Shown here one piece after another: positions 1 through 9,578 of a stretch of 64,000 nt of DNA (positions within the stretch are counted from its first letter, which is position 1; each line of letters begins with the position of its first letter). Location: the NCBI GenBank assembly GCA_016709875.1, contig JADJLZ010000010.1, positions 1 through 64,000 on the forward strand, read 5' to 3'. The translations under genes and the position numbers were made by a program. Source of the stretch: Planctomycetota bacterium (lineage in GTDB: Bacteria > Planctomycetota > UBA1135 > GCA-002686595). The notes below the pieces were generated by a model. It had not been told where the DNA came from. It did not search any database and worked only from the letters and a program-made list of their open reading frames with translations.

Positions 1-460
1 CGATGTCTCGGATCTGATGGGGCTGCTCCTGTCGAAGAACAGGGATCAGGACCTCTTCCATGTTACGGGAGACGGCAAGTTCCGCCTTGGAGCCACGGAG
101 GGGCGAGACGCCCTGGAGTCCGTAGTCGGAGAGGTCGAGCCGGTACACCAGGAGAACGCAGAGCCTCTACCCGAGGACAACGACCCCGCCGACAGACAAC
201 GAGCGGATCCGCCGAGGAAGTGGCCGACAACGATCTCGCTGCCAGGGTGAGCCAGTGGCTTCAGGAAAGGCGGAGTGAAGCCGAGTCGGGCTCTGTGGAA
301 CCCCTGGCGGCGGAGAATTTCGAGCGGCTGAAGCGCCGCGAGGCATCCGCTCGCACACTCCGCTGAGAAGACGGGCGTGAGCCGAGCGACACTCGGCAGA
401 GCCGTCGAGGAGCTCGAGGCGGGCCTGCTAAGGCGGTTTGGCCCTGACGTGAGCGGATAG
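1..460 (+). pseudogene. Decayed CDS remnant ending in an HTH
   Basis: Three short reading frames follow one another without a single open frame. The first enters from the left edge and stops at 248-250. The second continues as a charged helical segment and stops near 363. The third, about 359-460, encodes a helix-turn-helix-like stretch (EKTGVSRATLGRAVEELEA). Together they look like one gene tail interrupted by at least two indels. C-terminal winged helices of this kind occur at the end of AAA_25 RepA-like helicases of mobile elements, but the identity is a guess. The 5' end is outside the window. Confidence 0.4.
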
Positions 461-894
461 CGCGCCGAAGTTTTTCGTCGAATTCCTGAGCCAGCGGCCC
501 ATCCCGATTTCCCCGGGAGGGCATGGTTCCCTCAATCTTCCACACAAGCAGCGCAGTCCAGGCCGCGGGCGTGCGGAGACCCCGTACGTTCCTGTTCCCG
601 GACGATCTCTCCCGTCCAGTTCCGGTTGGACCCCACCCAAGCGCGGACGGCGATCCGCCTCACGGCCTGTTCGGACCGTGGTTCATGGTTCAGGCAGACC
701 AGCGGTCGCTTCGGGACACGCTGCGCTGTGAGCACCTTTCGATTGCGGATGGCGCAGCGATCTGAGCCGGACAAGGGAACTGATCCCCGAGCGCCGGATG
801 TCCGGCCTCGACCCCGTGGGAGCCCGCGCCTGAAAGGCGACCCCTGCTGGCCCGCTGATTCGCAATCAGGGCCAAGGCAGGGATCGGAATCAAC
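461..894. other. Gap without a recognisable gene
   Basis: No frame across this 434-base stretch has convincing protein character. The only structure I see is a short hairpin at 855-869 (CTGATT, 3-base loop, AATCAG), 25 bases before the ATG of the next gene. A weak GGAAT ribosome-binding sequence at 885-889 precedes that ATG. Confidence 0.4.
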
Positions 895-3493
895 ATGAGC
901 AATCATAGCCATTTCAGTTCCACTTCGCAGCGTGATCCTCGCGACGATGTTGCACTTGCGCGGCAAGCCCTGGCGCTCCTACCGCCCACGCGGCGCGGAC
1001 CAGCGCGCAACCTGGCTCGAGGTTGGCATGGCACTGCACTCCGGTGTCGCCCGACCTCCTCGATGACTGGGACCGCTGAGCCAGGCGAGCGACAAGTACG
1101 CCCCCGGCGAGTGCGCCAAGCAGTGGCGGCGTTCGTTCAAGGCCAAGTCGAACGGTGTCACGATCGCAAGCCTGATCCAGTGGGCGCGATGACAGCGGCG
1201 ACCAAGACTTCGGCAAGTCGAGCACCTCGCAGAAGCGCGGCGAGAGTTTCGCCACGCTGGAGCTTAGCGGCTAAGTCGGCAGCCGCCAGGGCACGCGGCA
1301 CGCTCACGGCAACCTGGCAGTACGAGCGCGCGGACGGTACGCCCGTGCTCTGGGTCCTGCGCATCGAGCTGAGCGGCGGGCAAGCCGGAAAGGCCACCAA
1401 GACCTTCAGGCCAGTCCATAGGAACGCGGATGGGTTCCAGCTTGGAGATCCTCCTGGCCCGCTTCCGCTCTACCGGCTTCCGAAGCTGGAGGCCGGAACG
1501 GTCTACGTCACCGAGGGTGAGAAAGCCGCAGACGCCGCCGTGGCGATCGGCCTCAACACCACGACCTCCGCGCACGGAGCGCAGAGTCCACAGAAGACGG
1601 ACTGGATGCCGCTCGCCGGGCGCCGCGTCGTGGTCCTGATCGACAACGACTCCGCAGGCCGCGCGTACGGCGAGAGAGTCGCCAGGATTCTCATCGCTCA
1701 GGACCCAAAGGCGGACATCCGCATCGTCCTGCTCCCCGGCCTCCCGCCGGGAGGCGACATCGTCGAGTACGTCGAGGCCCAGCGGGCGTCAGGGGGGGAT
1801 GACGCTCAGATCCGTTCACGTGTGGATTGGCTGGGCGAGCACACGGAGGGTTTCGTCGGTTCCGTCGGTACCCCCCCACACACATCCGAAGAAGATGCAG
1901 AGCCCCTGCTTCTTCCCGACGAGAAGCCGTCCGTTGCGCCGTTCGATATCGAGTTCATTCCAAGACGCCTCCAGGCATGGGTGTGGGACATCGCGGAGCG
2001 GATGCAGTGCCCAGCCGACTTCCTGTTCGTGGCCGTCGTCGAGGTCATGGCCGCGCTCATCGGCCGCAAGGCTGGGCATCCGACCGAAGCGGCTCGACGT
2101 GGCTCGTCGTCGTGAACCTGTGGGCGGGATCATCGCGCGCTCGGGCTCCAGAAAACGCCCGCACTTGAAGAGTGCCTGAGGTCGCTGAAGCGGCTTCGAA
2201 CGAGAGGCGGAGGACGCCTTCAGCCGACCTTCAGTCACAGGCCGCGCCAACATCCTGGCAGCGGAGCGTCGGAAGGAGCTGAAGAAGCAGCTCAGAGAGG
2301 AACTGAAGGGAGACGGTGACGGCAAGGAACTGTCGGAGAAGATCGCGAAGGACAGCCCGAAGAGGCCCACCGCACGCCGCATCGTCAACGACTCGACCGT
2401 AGAGAAGCTTGGCGAGATCCTGAACGAGAATCACAACGGCGTCCCGTCTACCGCGACGAGCTGGTTGGCTTCCTGCACTCGCTCGACAAGCAGGGGCAGG
2501 AGAGCGCGCGAGGCTTCTACCTTGAGGCGTGGAACGGCGACAGCGACTACACCTACGATCGATCGGTCGGGGCACGGTACGCATCGAGGCTGCGATCGTC
2601 TCGATCCTGGGCGGAATCCAGCCGGGGCCGTTGCACGAGTACCTGGTCGGTGCGGCGCGCGATGGCAAGGGCGACGACGGCCTGCTCCAGCGATTCCAGC
2701 TTCTGGTCTGGCCCGATCCCTCGCCCAACTGGGTGAACCACGACCGGGAGCCTGACGAGGCCGCTCAGAAGGAGGCTGACGAGGTGTTCCGGCACCTCCA
2801 CGAACTCGAGCCCGAAGCCGTAGGGGCGACGCGCCCGATCGGGGACTCGATCAGCATTCCCTACCTGCGTCTTTCAGAGCACGCGCAGCCGGTGTTCGAC
2901 GACTGGAGACGCGATTTGGAGTTGTACCTTCGCTCGGGGGCCGAGGGCGAAGCCTTCGAGTCGTTGCTCGCGAAGTACCGCAAGCTCGTGCCCGCGCTCG
3001 CGCTGATCTTCCACCTCGCCGACGGCAACACCGGGCCGGTGGGGCTGGAGTCGCTGGATCGTGCCATCAAGGCCAGCGAGTACCTGAAGAGCCATGCACG
3101 TCGGGTATACGCGGTCACGCGCAGTCCAGATGGCTGCCGCGCGTACGCTTCGCCAAGCACCTCCTCAAGCGCGACTTGGAAGGAGAGTTCGCGGCTGGAG
3201 CGGTCCTTCGCAAGGGTTGGGCCGGGTTGACCACTCACTCCATCGTGGAGCGCGCCGCCAACGTCCTGGTGGATTTGAGCTGGCTGTTTCCCGTGCACCA
3301 GCAGGGAGCGACGGGCCGCCCGCGTGACCGCTACCGGGTGAACCTGAAAATCTACAAATGGGCGGCGGGGGGTACCGATGAAACCGACGGAACAACCTCT
3401 GATGCCGACGATGCAGGCATCGGCACGCCACCCCAACCCGACGAAACCGACGAAACGCCGTCCGGCCCGGCAGCCGACGAGGAGGAGCTGTGA
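895..3493 (+). pseudogene. PriCT-2/Toprim/DUF3987 replication protein, frameshifted
   Basis: A primase/helicase-like replication protein of mobile elements, broken by many indels. A PriCT-2 domain can be read across frames at about 955-1200 (WLEVGMALHS, then SQASDKYAPGECAKQW, then VTIASLIQWA). A Toprim domain follows at about 1495-1790 (VTEGEKAADAAVAIG; VVVLIDNDSAGR). DUF3987 then runs to the end (PADFLFVAVVEVMAALIGRK; YRDELVGFLHSLDKQGQ; SILGGIQPG). Frame changes occur near 997, 1050-1080, 1190-1270, 2085-2260, 2440-2560 and 3150. The motifs are intact although the frame is not, so error or very recent decay is likely. The stop overlaps the next GTG start. Confidence 0.75.
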
Positions 3494-3873
3494 GCGTCTC
3501 CACCGTCACGGCTCAAGCAGCCATGCGGGGCGTACGAATCGAGGTTCGTCACGGTCGAGTGTTCTGCCGCCCCAAGAGCGGCCTCACGCCTGAGCTGCGT
3601 GACACGATAAACGCGGTGAAAACCGACCTGCTGCGCCTTCTTCCGGACGTTGGCGTAAGTCCCCCGGCCAACACCAAGCGCCCGATCCTCGACCCGGCCT
3701 ACTGGGACTCCGTCGTCTGCCCGAACGCCCCGCTGACGCCCATCGTCGAGGAACGCCCCTGCCGCTGTTGCTCGGGCGCGCGCTGGTGGCGTCGCGCTGG
3801 CAGCTCGACCGAATGGTTCTGCATCCGCTGCCACCCGCCGAGCTGCGCGGAGATCGAGGTGCGGGATGCGTGA
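3490..3873 (+). CDS. Small TubC-like plus zinc-ribbon protein
   Basis: A 127-residue accessory protein. Residues 12-50 resemble the N-terminal docking-like domain annotated as TubC-related in phage and plasmid proteins (short beta strand, CRPKSGLTPELR, then a helix rich in Lys and Leu). The C-terminal half has paired cysteines (PCRCC and WFCIRC), suggesting a zinc ribbon. The GTG start overlaps the stop of the upstream DUF3987 gene by four bases, which supports translational coupling and shows that the end of that gene is in its true frame. Its role in the element is unknown. Confidence 0.55.
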   Translation: MSVSTVTAQAAMRGVRIEVRHGRVFCRPKSGLTPELRDTINAVKTDLLRLLPDVGVSPPANTKRPILDPAYWDSVVCPNAPLTPIVEERPCRCCSGARWWRRAGSSTEWFCIRCHPPSCAEIEVRDA

Positions 3874-4138
3874 GCTCTATCTCACGCCTCCGCTTCCCGG
3901 CCCGCCCCCGACCAGGCGAACGGCCTGGTCGGCTTCGCCGGTGGACTTCCAGCAGGCGCCCACGCTTCAGCGGCATAACGCTCGCGGAAGACCCCGACGG
4001 CGTGTACTCGATCTCCTTCCCGAGGCAGCGCGACCAGCAGGGCGTGAAGCACCCGATCATGCGCCCGATCGACCGGCCAGGCGGGACGACATCACAGAGC
4101 ACGCCGGCCGACTGCGACGGCGGGGAGAGATCAAGTGA
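3866..4138 (+). pseudogene. Small element protein with two compensating frameshifts
   Basis: The frame that starts with ATG at 3866 and the frame that stops at 4138 are the same, and both ends overlap their neighbours as expected for a coupled operon. In the middle (about 3975-4070) the plausible protein is in another frame (ITLAEDPDGVYSISFP, then GVKHPIMRPID), which resembles short element-borne proteins with an S-FP core and RP near the C-terminus. Two opposite indels would explain this. The reading through the middle of frame 3866 is Arg/Pro-rich and looks unnatural. No function can be given. Confidence 0.4.
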
Positions 4139-4431
4139 CCGACCTGCCCGCCATCGCTCGCGACCTGCACGACCTCGCCCAGCGCGCCAACGAACTCGCC
4201 AGATCCTTGGAAGGTGGCCTTGCGCTCCTCGCCAAGCCCGAGCCATGCCATGACGCGGTGGACCCCCTTCTCGACCAGCACGACCTTGCGACGCTCCTGC
4301 GTGTCGGCGAGCGCACCCTGCGTCGAATGCGCCACGACGGGCGCGTGCCCGAGCCGATCATGCTCGGCAGCAAGCCGCGCTGGCTGCGGACCCAGATCGA
4401 CGCCTGGCTCGCCAGGGAGGCGCGCTCGTGA
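4135..4431 (+). CDS. AlpA/excisionase-like HTH protein
   Basis: A 98-residue protein whose C-terminal half is a MerR/AlpA-type DNA-binding fold (LLDQHDLATLLRVGERTLRRM, then GRVPEPIMLGSKPRWLRTQI, then DAWL). Proteins of this family bind next to integrases and act as excisionases or as regulators of excision. The N-terminal 45 residues form a probable coiled helix. The GTG start overlaps the preceding stop and its own stop overlaps the integrase GTG, so excisionase and integrase would be made together. Confidence 0.75.
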   Translation: MTDLPAIARDLHDLAQRANELARSLEGGLALLAKPEPCHDAVDPLLDQHDLATLLRVGERTLRRMRHDGRVPEPIMLGSKPRWLRTQIDAWLAREARS

Positions 4432-5681
4432 ACGGCCCCGGTCGAGGCTACGGACCCGGGAAGCTGATCCTGCGGCGTCGAGGCGTGAGCAAGCCCGGTT
4501 GGGTGCTCGACTACAAGGACGAGCACGGCAAGCGCCAGCGTCGCCTGCTGTCGCACGACAAGCGGACCGCCGAGCGGATCGCGAACGAGATCCTCCAGAA
4601 GCGCGAGATGGTCCTCGGGGGCCTTGCCTCGACCGAAGGCCAGAGCCGGACCCTCGAAGAGGTGAAGCAGCTGTACTTCGAGGACCTCGCCTCCCGTACG
4701 AGCCTGACCCATCAGCGCAACGCCAGGATGCGCATCGAGCGCGTTCTCGCAGGCGTTCCAGCCACGCGGGTGCGCGATCTGCGAGTGCACCACGTCCTGG
4801 CGCACATGCAGTCACGCCTGGGTCCAAGGACCGGCGTGCGGACGGTCAACCATGAGGCGCTGCACCTGAAGTCGATGCTGAACTGGGCGGCGAGCGCGGG
4901 GCTGATCACGCAGAATCCGCTCGCGAGGCTGAAGCTGCTCCCCGTCCGCGAGGACCAGCTCCGTCGCAACCGCCGCGCGCTGTCCGACGCAGAGATCGAG
5001 CGGTTCCTGACGGCCGCGAGGGACGACGACCAGGTGCAGGACGCCCGCTGCGGGGCGCTCCGCACGATCACCACCGGGTCGAAGGGATCCCCGTGGGAGG
5101 CGCGCGATCGGCGGACCCGCGTGCCGCAGTACGCGCTTTGGCTCGCGTTCATCGAGACCGGTGCGAGGTTCTTCGAGATGACGCACGTGCGTTGGGCGGA
5201 CCTCGATCCCGTGAACCGGACGCTGACCTTTCGCGGATCGACGACGAAGAACGCGAGGACGCGGGTGATCCCGTTGCGCGAGGAACTGGTGCAGGAGCTG
5301 CTCGCGCTGCGTCCGACCCACAAGCGCGTGCTCGGGCACATGCCCGCCCAGACCGACATGGTCTTCCTGAACCCGGAGGGCGATGTGTGGCCGCGGAGCT
5401 CGCGCGGACTCCTGCGCATCCTCTCGCGCGTGCTGAGCCTGGCCCGCATCGACCCGAAGGACGCCGACGGGCGGGTGATCGACATCCACGCGCTGAGGCA
5501 CACATGCGCGTCGAGGCTGGCGCGGGCAGGTGTGCCGATCACGCAGACGCAGCGGTTGCTGGGGCACTCCACGTCCGAGCTGACCGCGAAGTTCTACGTT
5601 CACTCCAGCCTGGAGGACCTGCGCGCGGCGTTGGGGCAGGTGGAGGGGGCCACGGAGCAGTACGGGTTGAGGGCGGTGTAG
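4428..5681 (+). CDS. Tyrosine recombinase / phage-type integrase
   Basis: A complete 417-residue site-specific recombinase. Residues 1-65 form an arm-binding-like N-terminus, 75-165 a core-binding SAM-like domain, and 185-400 the catalytic domain. The catalytic residues are all present: Arg247 (ETGARFFE), Lys274 (TTKNARTRVIPL), His354 and Arg357 (HALRHTCASRL), His380 (LLGHS) and the nucleophile Tyr390 (TAKFYVHSS). It should catalyse integration and excision of the element through a covalent 3'-phosphotyrosine intermediate. The GTG start overlaps the stop of the HTH gene. This gene is undamaged, in contrast to the replication gene upstream. Confidence 0.93.
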   Translation: MNGPGRGYGPGKLILRRRGVSKPGWVLDYKDEHGKRQRRLLSHDKRTAERIANEILQKREMVLGGLASTEGQSRTLEEVKQLYFEDLASRTSLTHQRNARMRIERVLAGVPATRVRDLRVHHVLAHMQSRLGPRTGVRTVNHEALHLKSMLNWAASAGLITQNPLARLKLLPVREDQLRRNRRALSDAEIERFLTAARDDDQVQDARCGALRTITTGSKGSPWEARDRRTRVPQYALWLAFIETGARFFEMTHVRWADLDPVNRTLTFRGSTTKNARTRVIPLREELVQELLALRPTHKRVLGHMPAQTDMVFLNPEGDVWPRSSRGLLRILSRVLSLARIDPKDADGRVIDIHALRHTCASRLARAGVPITQTQRLLGHSTSELTAKFYVHSSLEDLRAALGQVEGATEQYGLRAV

Positions 5682-5690
5682 CTCCATCGC

Positions 5691-5788
5691 GGGCATTTCG
5701 GCTCCTTGCCGCGACCGGGGGTATGATCACGCCTCGATGATTCCCTCGTGCTCTTGAACGGGCCACATGGAAGGTTCCCGAAATGCCC
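5691..5788. repeat. 11-bp inverted repeat spanning a start codon
   Basis: GGGCATTTCGG at 5691-5701 is exactly complementary to CCGAAATGCCC at 5778-5788. The right arm contains the ATG (5783-5785) of the secreted protein gene, and the likely ribosome-binding sequence GGAAGG (5769-5774) lies just inside the loop. In a transcript covering both arms the pairing would hide the start codon. It also sits just after the integrase stop, so a role as a recombination-end repeat is a second possibility. Confidence 0.5.
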
Positions 5789-7453
5789 CTCTCGCCTCGC
5801 GTTCTCATCTCCTTCCCCGTGCGCATGCTGTGCGCCGCGCTGACTTGCTCTGGACTCCTAGTCGCGCAGTCTCCCCCGACCGCAGGATGCCAGTACGAAT
5901 GGGATCCGGTATTCGCTGGGATCTCGGGTGTGGATGGCTTCGTCGGATCGCTCGCAACGTTCGACGACGGCACTGGGCCAGCGCTCTACGCGGGAGGGTC
6001 TTTCCTGAACGCGGGCGGCATTCCCGCGGCCCACCTCGCAAAATGGGATGGGACGAGCTGGTCGAATGTTGGCGGCGGCATTGCCGGGGGGAATGTCGCC
6101 GTTCTCAGGGTGCTGGATGATGGCAGCGGCCCAGCGCTCTATGTCGGTGGGAACTTCACGAGTGTTAGCGGTAGCCCATCTACCGGCGTTGCGCGGTGGA
6201 ACGGGACCGCACTCGTCACGCTCGGCAATTCACCGATGGGGTACCAATACGGATCGGTGAAGGGATTCGCAGTTTACGACTTCGGATCAGGCCCTCAACT
6301 CGTCTGCGGCTTCCGGAAGTGGAATGGCGCGTCGTGGCAGAGTCTGCTGGGCCCCAACGATCCGATCATGACGGCCTACGGTCCGCTCGAGGTCCTGAAC
6401 ATCGGCGGTGCGAACACGTTGTTCGTGAGTGCCTTCTATTCAGGTGGGTCGATTGGTCGATTCAATGGGGTTCAATGGACCCCGATGTCGACCGGCTACG
6501 GATCCGAGACCTGCTACACCATGACGAGCTACGATGAGGGCAGTGGGCAGGCTCTCTACTCAGGTGGATACTTCGGCCTCCCGTTTCCCGGGGGCGTCTC
6601 ACGGTGGAACGGTGGTGGGTGGAGCGTGGTCGGTTCGGGGTTCGCTTCAGGTCCACCGCCGCACAATGATTTCGCCATTGACGCCTTGCATTCGTTCGAT
6701 GACGGGAACGGCTCGAAGCTCTATGCAGCTGGACGATTCGATTGGGCGGACGGAAACCCGGCAGCGAACATTGCTCAATGGAACGGTTCTACCTGGCTGC
6801 CGCTCGGGACAGGTCTAGACAATCGAGGGTCTGCCTTTGCGACCTTCGACGATGGCACGGGCCCCGCATTGTTTGTTGGCGGCCCCTTCATGTCGGCTGG
6901 TGGCCAGCCCGCAAACCACATTGCGAAGTGGGGACCTCCTTCGGCCTGTCATCGCCCGGGTGTGTCGGTCTGCGAACCCGGAACCGCAGGGGTGATCGCC
7001 TGCCCGTGTTCAAACCCGTCGTCGGGCGGCGCGAACGGATGCAACAACAGCGCCGGGACGGGTGGCGCTCACCTCGATGCGATCGGCTTTGCTCGAATCG
7101 CGAACGACTCGGTGGTGCTGACGGCGACAGGTGAGATGCCGACGGCGACGAGCGTCGTCTTGCAGGGGTCGCTGCTCACCCAAGCGGGCGTACCGTTCGG
7201 ACAGGGCGTACGTTGTGTATCGGGTTCGCTGAAGCGCCTCTACATCAAGACCGCCGTTGGCGGTTCCATCACGGCCCCTGGGCCTGGCGATGCTGCGATC
7301 GCAGCGCGGTCAGCACAGTTCGGCGACACGCTCGTGGCGGGGACGCACCGGTACTACGGGGTCTACTATCGCGACCCTGTGGTGCTCGGAGGATGCCCGG
7401 CGATGAGCACGTACAACATCACGCAGCAGCTCGACATTGTCTGGGCGCCCTAG
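5783..7453 (+). CDS. Secreted repeat protein with planctomycete C-terminal domain
   Basis: A 556-residue exported protein. Residues 1-29 form a signal peptide ending near LLVAQ. About six repeats of 50-60 residues follow, with the pattern DDGTGPALYAGG-F, AGG, KW(N/D)G and W--(L/V)G, which resemble Rax2/propeller-like repeats. The last 170 residues form a Cys-containing domain that opens with CEPGT and CPCSNP, has GQGVRCVSGSLKRLY in the middle and ends YYRDP...DIVW. The same domain can be pieced together at the C-terminus of the metalloprotease at 22202-26523. GGAAGG stands 8 bases before the ATG. The function is unknown; a cell-surface or secreted structural role is likely. Confidence 0.8.
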   Translation: MPLSPRVLISFPVRMLCAALTCSGLLVAQSPPTAGCQYEWDPVFAGISGVDGFVGSLATFDDGTGPALYAGGSFLNAGGIPAAHLAKWDGTSWSNVGGGIAGGNVAVLRVLDDGSGPALYVGGNFTSVSGSPSTGVARWNGTALVTLGNSPMGYQYGSVKGFAVYDFGSGPQLVCGFRKWNGASWQSLLGPNDPIMTAYGPLEVLNIGGANTLFVSAFYSGGSIGRFNGVQWTPMSTGYGSETCYTMTSYDEGSGQALYSGGYFGLPFPGGVSRWNGGGWSVVGSGFASGPPPHNDFAIDALHSFDDGNGSKLYAAGRFDWADGNPAANIAQWNGSTWLPLGTGLDNRGSAFATFDDGTGPALFVGGPFMSAGGQPANHIAKWGPPSACHRPGVSVCEPGTAGVIACPCSNPSSGGANGCNNSAGTGGAHLDAIGFARIANDSVVLTATGEMPTATSVVLQGSLLTQAGVPFGQGVRCVSGSLKRLYIKTAVGGSITAPGPGDAAIAARSAQFGDTLVAGTHRYYGVYYRDPVVLGGCPAMSTYNITQQLDIVWAP

Positions 7454-7485
7454 GTGCTGGCGTCCGGGCCAGCCCGAAGTGAAGG

Positions 7486-7515
7486 GGGACCGGCAGCCTT
7501 GCGACCGCCGGTCCC
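7486..7515 (+). terminator. Hairpin, probable terminator
   Basis: GGGACCGGC (7486-7494) pairs perfectly with GCCGGTCCC (7507-7515) around a 12-base loop, 33 bases after the stop of the secreted protein gene. No T-run follows, as is common in very GC-rich genomes, so it may be a terminator or an mRNA-stabilising end. Confidence 0.5.
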
Positions 7516-7698
7516 GAGGGAGAGAGCTCTACCGGGCTTCCCGGGCACGCCCGCCGCTCGCATGGCGAGGTGCCACACCGATGGATCTCGGGTGGAAGTC
7601 TAGCGCGAACCCGCGGGCTGTGTAGAGGGCTGCGGATCGACGATCCACCCGCGAATCCAGGGTGACTACGAGCCGCCGAACAACGCGATCGTCGTGGG

Positions 7699-8524
7699 CT
7701 ACCTCGGAGCGAGTTCGCCGAACCAGTAGGAGGCGGTGACACCCCCGTCCATGAGGAAGTCGCTGCCGGTGATGAAGCCTCCGTCCGAGCCCATGAGGAG
7801 CGCCCCAACGGTCCCGACCTCGTCAGGCGTGGCTGCGCGTCCAACCGGGCACAGCTCGATCATGCGCCGGTAGCCTGCCCCGGGGCCCGTTCAGTTCGTC
7901 CTTCGCGAGCGGTGTGATCACGATGCCCGGACTGATCGTGTTGATCCGAGCGCCGCGCTTGCCCCAGCGAACCGCCTCGGCCATCACGCGCAGGGAGTTT
8001 CCGCGCTTCGCGAGCTGGTAGGCGTGGAGCGAGTCCTTCACCTGATCCGGCTGGAGCATGGGGAGTGACAGAAGCTTGTCTGCGGGCGTCGTGGCGAGCG
8101 CCTTGTTCTGTTCGGCTGTCAACGCCCCGAGACGGTGTCCGGACTGGGATGCGATCACGACGCCCGAGCCCCCTCGCGCGATGACGCCTCCGAATTCCTC
8201 GAGCACGACCGCAGTGCCGTAGAGGTCGACGGCGAGGATGGTCGCAGGGGCTGCCTGCGAGGGGGAGACGCCGGCCGCGTGGACCACGCCGGTGATCTCG
8301 CCCAGCGCCGTGGCGGCCTCGACGAGCGCATGAACCGAATCGCGCGAGGAAACGTCGACGGTCGCGGTGCTGACCTCGAAGCCAGCGTTGATCATCACCT
8401 CGGCGGCGGCCGCGGCGTTCTCCCTGCGCAGGTCGGCCAGCAGGACACGCTTGCCGGTACTGACCCGCCGAGCGATCGCCTGACCGATCGACCCGGCTCC
8501 GATGACGACGATGACGTTGCTCAC
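7699..8524 (-). pseudogene. SDR-family dehydrogenase, one frameshift
   Basis: A short-chain dehydrogenase/reductase with the Rossmann motif near residue 10 (GAGSIGQAIARR), NAD-site Asp (LLADLRREN) and active-site region (SQSGH, then YQLAKRGN with Tyr and Lys four apart). It is open to about 7880, then continues in a different frame through a coherent C-terminus (RRMIELCPVGRAATPDE, then GSDFLMDGGV) to a TAG at 7699-7701. Removing one base from the run GGGG in the sequence CCCCGGGG near 7885 restores the family's normal length of about 275 residues. The break may therefore be a sequencing error or a recent inactivation. The substrate is unknown. Confidence 0.8.
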
Positions 8525-8704
8525 TGGTCTCCACCCTCCTGCTCGTGTCTGAACGGAACGATCGAATAGTCAACCACGCGCACCTGGCCGCAATCCGTTG
8601 TGTTTGCGGATGTTCCTAGCATCGAGGGACCCAAGGCAAGTGCTCCTCGCTAGCATCGACCCTGCTGGCGACGACATGCGCGAGTGCGTAGAGTGCATCC
8701 CATC

Positions 8705-9310
8705 ATGCAGAAGCTGCCGACCGATCCGTTGAGACGCCGCCTCGCGGCAGCCGCAGTCCTCACCCTGGTACTTTCCTCCGTCGCCGAGGCGCACGTCGGG
8801 ATCGGCTCGACGCGAGGCCTGGCGGCTGGGCTGCAGCACCCGCTCGGCGGGATCGACCACCTGTGCGCGATGGTCGCGGTCGGGCTCTGGGCCGGCCAGC
8901 GAGGCGGCCGCTCGATCTGGGCACTGCCGCTCGCCTTCATCGGTGTCATGACCTTGGGCGGCATGCTTGGGGCGGCGGGGCTGAGCCTGCCGTTCGTGGA
9001 GCGGGGGATCCTCGCTTCGCTGCTCGTGCTTGGGGTCCTTGTCGCGGCAGCGGTCCGGCTCCCGACACTCGCGGGCGCGTTCGTGGTCGGCGTCTTCGCG
9101 CTGTTCCACGGGCATGCCCACGGAACGGAGATGCCGCACTCGGCCGACGGGCTGGTGTACGGGGCGGGGTTCGTGATCGCCACCGCGGCGCTCCATGCGC
9201 TCGGGGTTGGGATGGCGCTCGGCCTGAACCGCTACACGCACGCCGGTCTGGTGCGGGTCGCAGGTGCGGCTGTTGCGCTGTGCGGGCTCGCGTTGCTGTT
9301 GCGGTCCTGA
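8705..9310 (+). CDS. HupE/UreJ-family membrane protein
   Basis: A 201-residue integral membrane protein with a cleavable signal (ends SSVAEA-HVG) and about six hydrophobic segments. The family signature is seen as GLQHPLGGIDHLCAMVAVGL near the N-terminus and FHGHAHGTEMP in the middle, both rich in His and acidic residues that could bind a metal. HupE/UreJ proteins are thought to be nickel or cobalt permeases, often beside hydrogenase or urease genes, but none is present here. The ATG at 8705 was preferred to an in-frame GTG at 8684 because it begins directly before the signal peptide. Confidence 0.8.
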   Translation: MQKLPTDPLRRRLAAAAVLTLVLSSVAEAHVGIGSTRGLAAGLQHPLGGIDHLCAMVAVGLWAGQRGGRSIWALPLAFIGVMTLGGMLGAAGLSLPFVERGILASLLVLGVLVAAAVRLPTLAGAFVVGVFALFHGHAHGTEMPHSADGLVYGAGFVIATAALHALGVGMALGLNRYTHAGLVRVAGAAVALCGLALLLRS

Positions 9311-9410
9311 CCCGACTTCTCAGCGCCTCACCAGCCCTATTCGGCTGGCGCAGCATGTCGTCCGACGCTGTGCACGCTCTGTGCGGGGAGCTCCGAGTGC
9401 CGAGGATAAT

Positions 9411-9468
9411 CTCGGAATGCAACTTCCCACTCCTCCTTTCCTTGTGCCACTTTAGTGCCAACCTCGCG
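9411..9468. repeat. Imperfect direct repeat, copy A
   Basis: This 58-base segment begins CTCGGAATGCAACT and contains TCCTTTCC, GTGCCAC and CCTCGCG in the same order and spacing as the segment at 15061-15117, with one or two single-base gaps and roughly three quarters identity. It lies 110 bases before the tRNA-Arg half. Several GACCGC hexamers follow between 9489 and 9546, as might be seen for integrase arm sites. The assignment as part of an attachment region is inference. Confidence 0.5.
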
Positions 9469-9578
9469 GTCCCTCGCAGACCTCGCATGACCGCGCCAGA
9501 CCGCGTGAATCTGCGAGGAAACCGCAGGTGTCCGCGATTGACCGCAATTGGCCGCCTCGATCACCTTAGGAGACTGCA

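Noticed and set aside
895..2115. 406-codon frame as an intact gene
   Set aside because: Only the Toprim part is coherent; the first 120 codons are out of frame with the PriCT-2 motifs, and DUF3987 continues in other frames.
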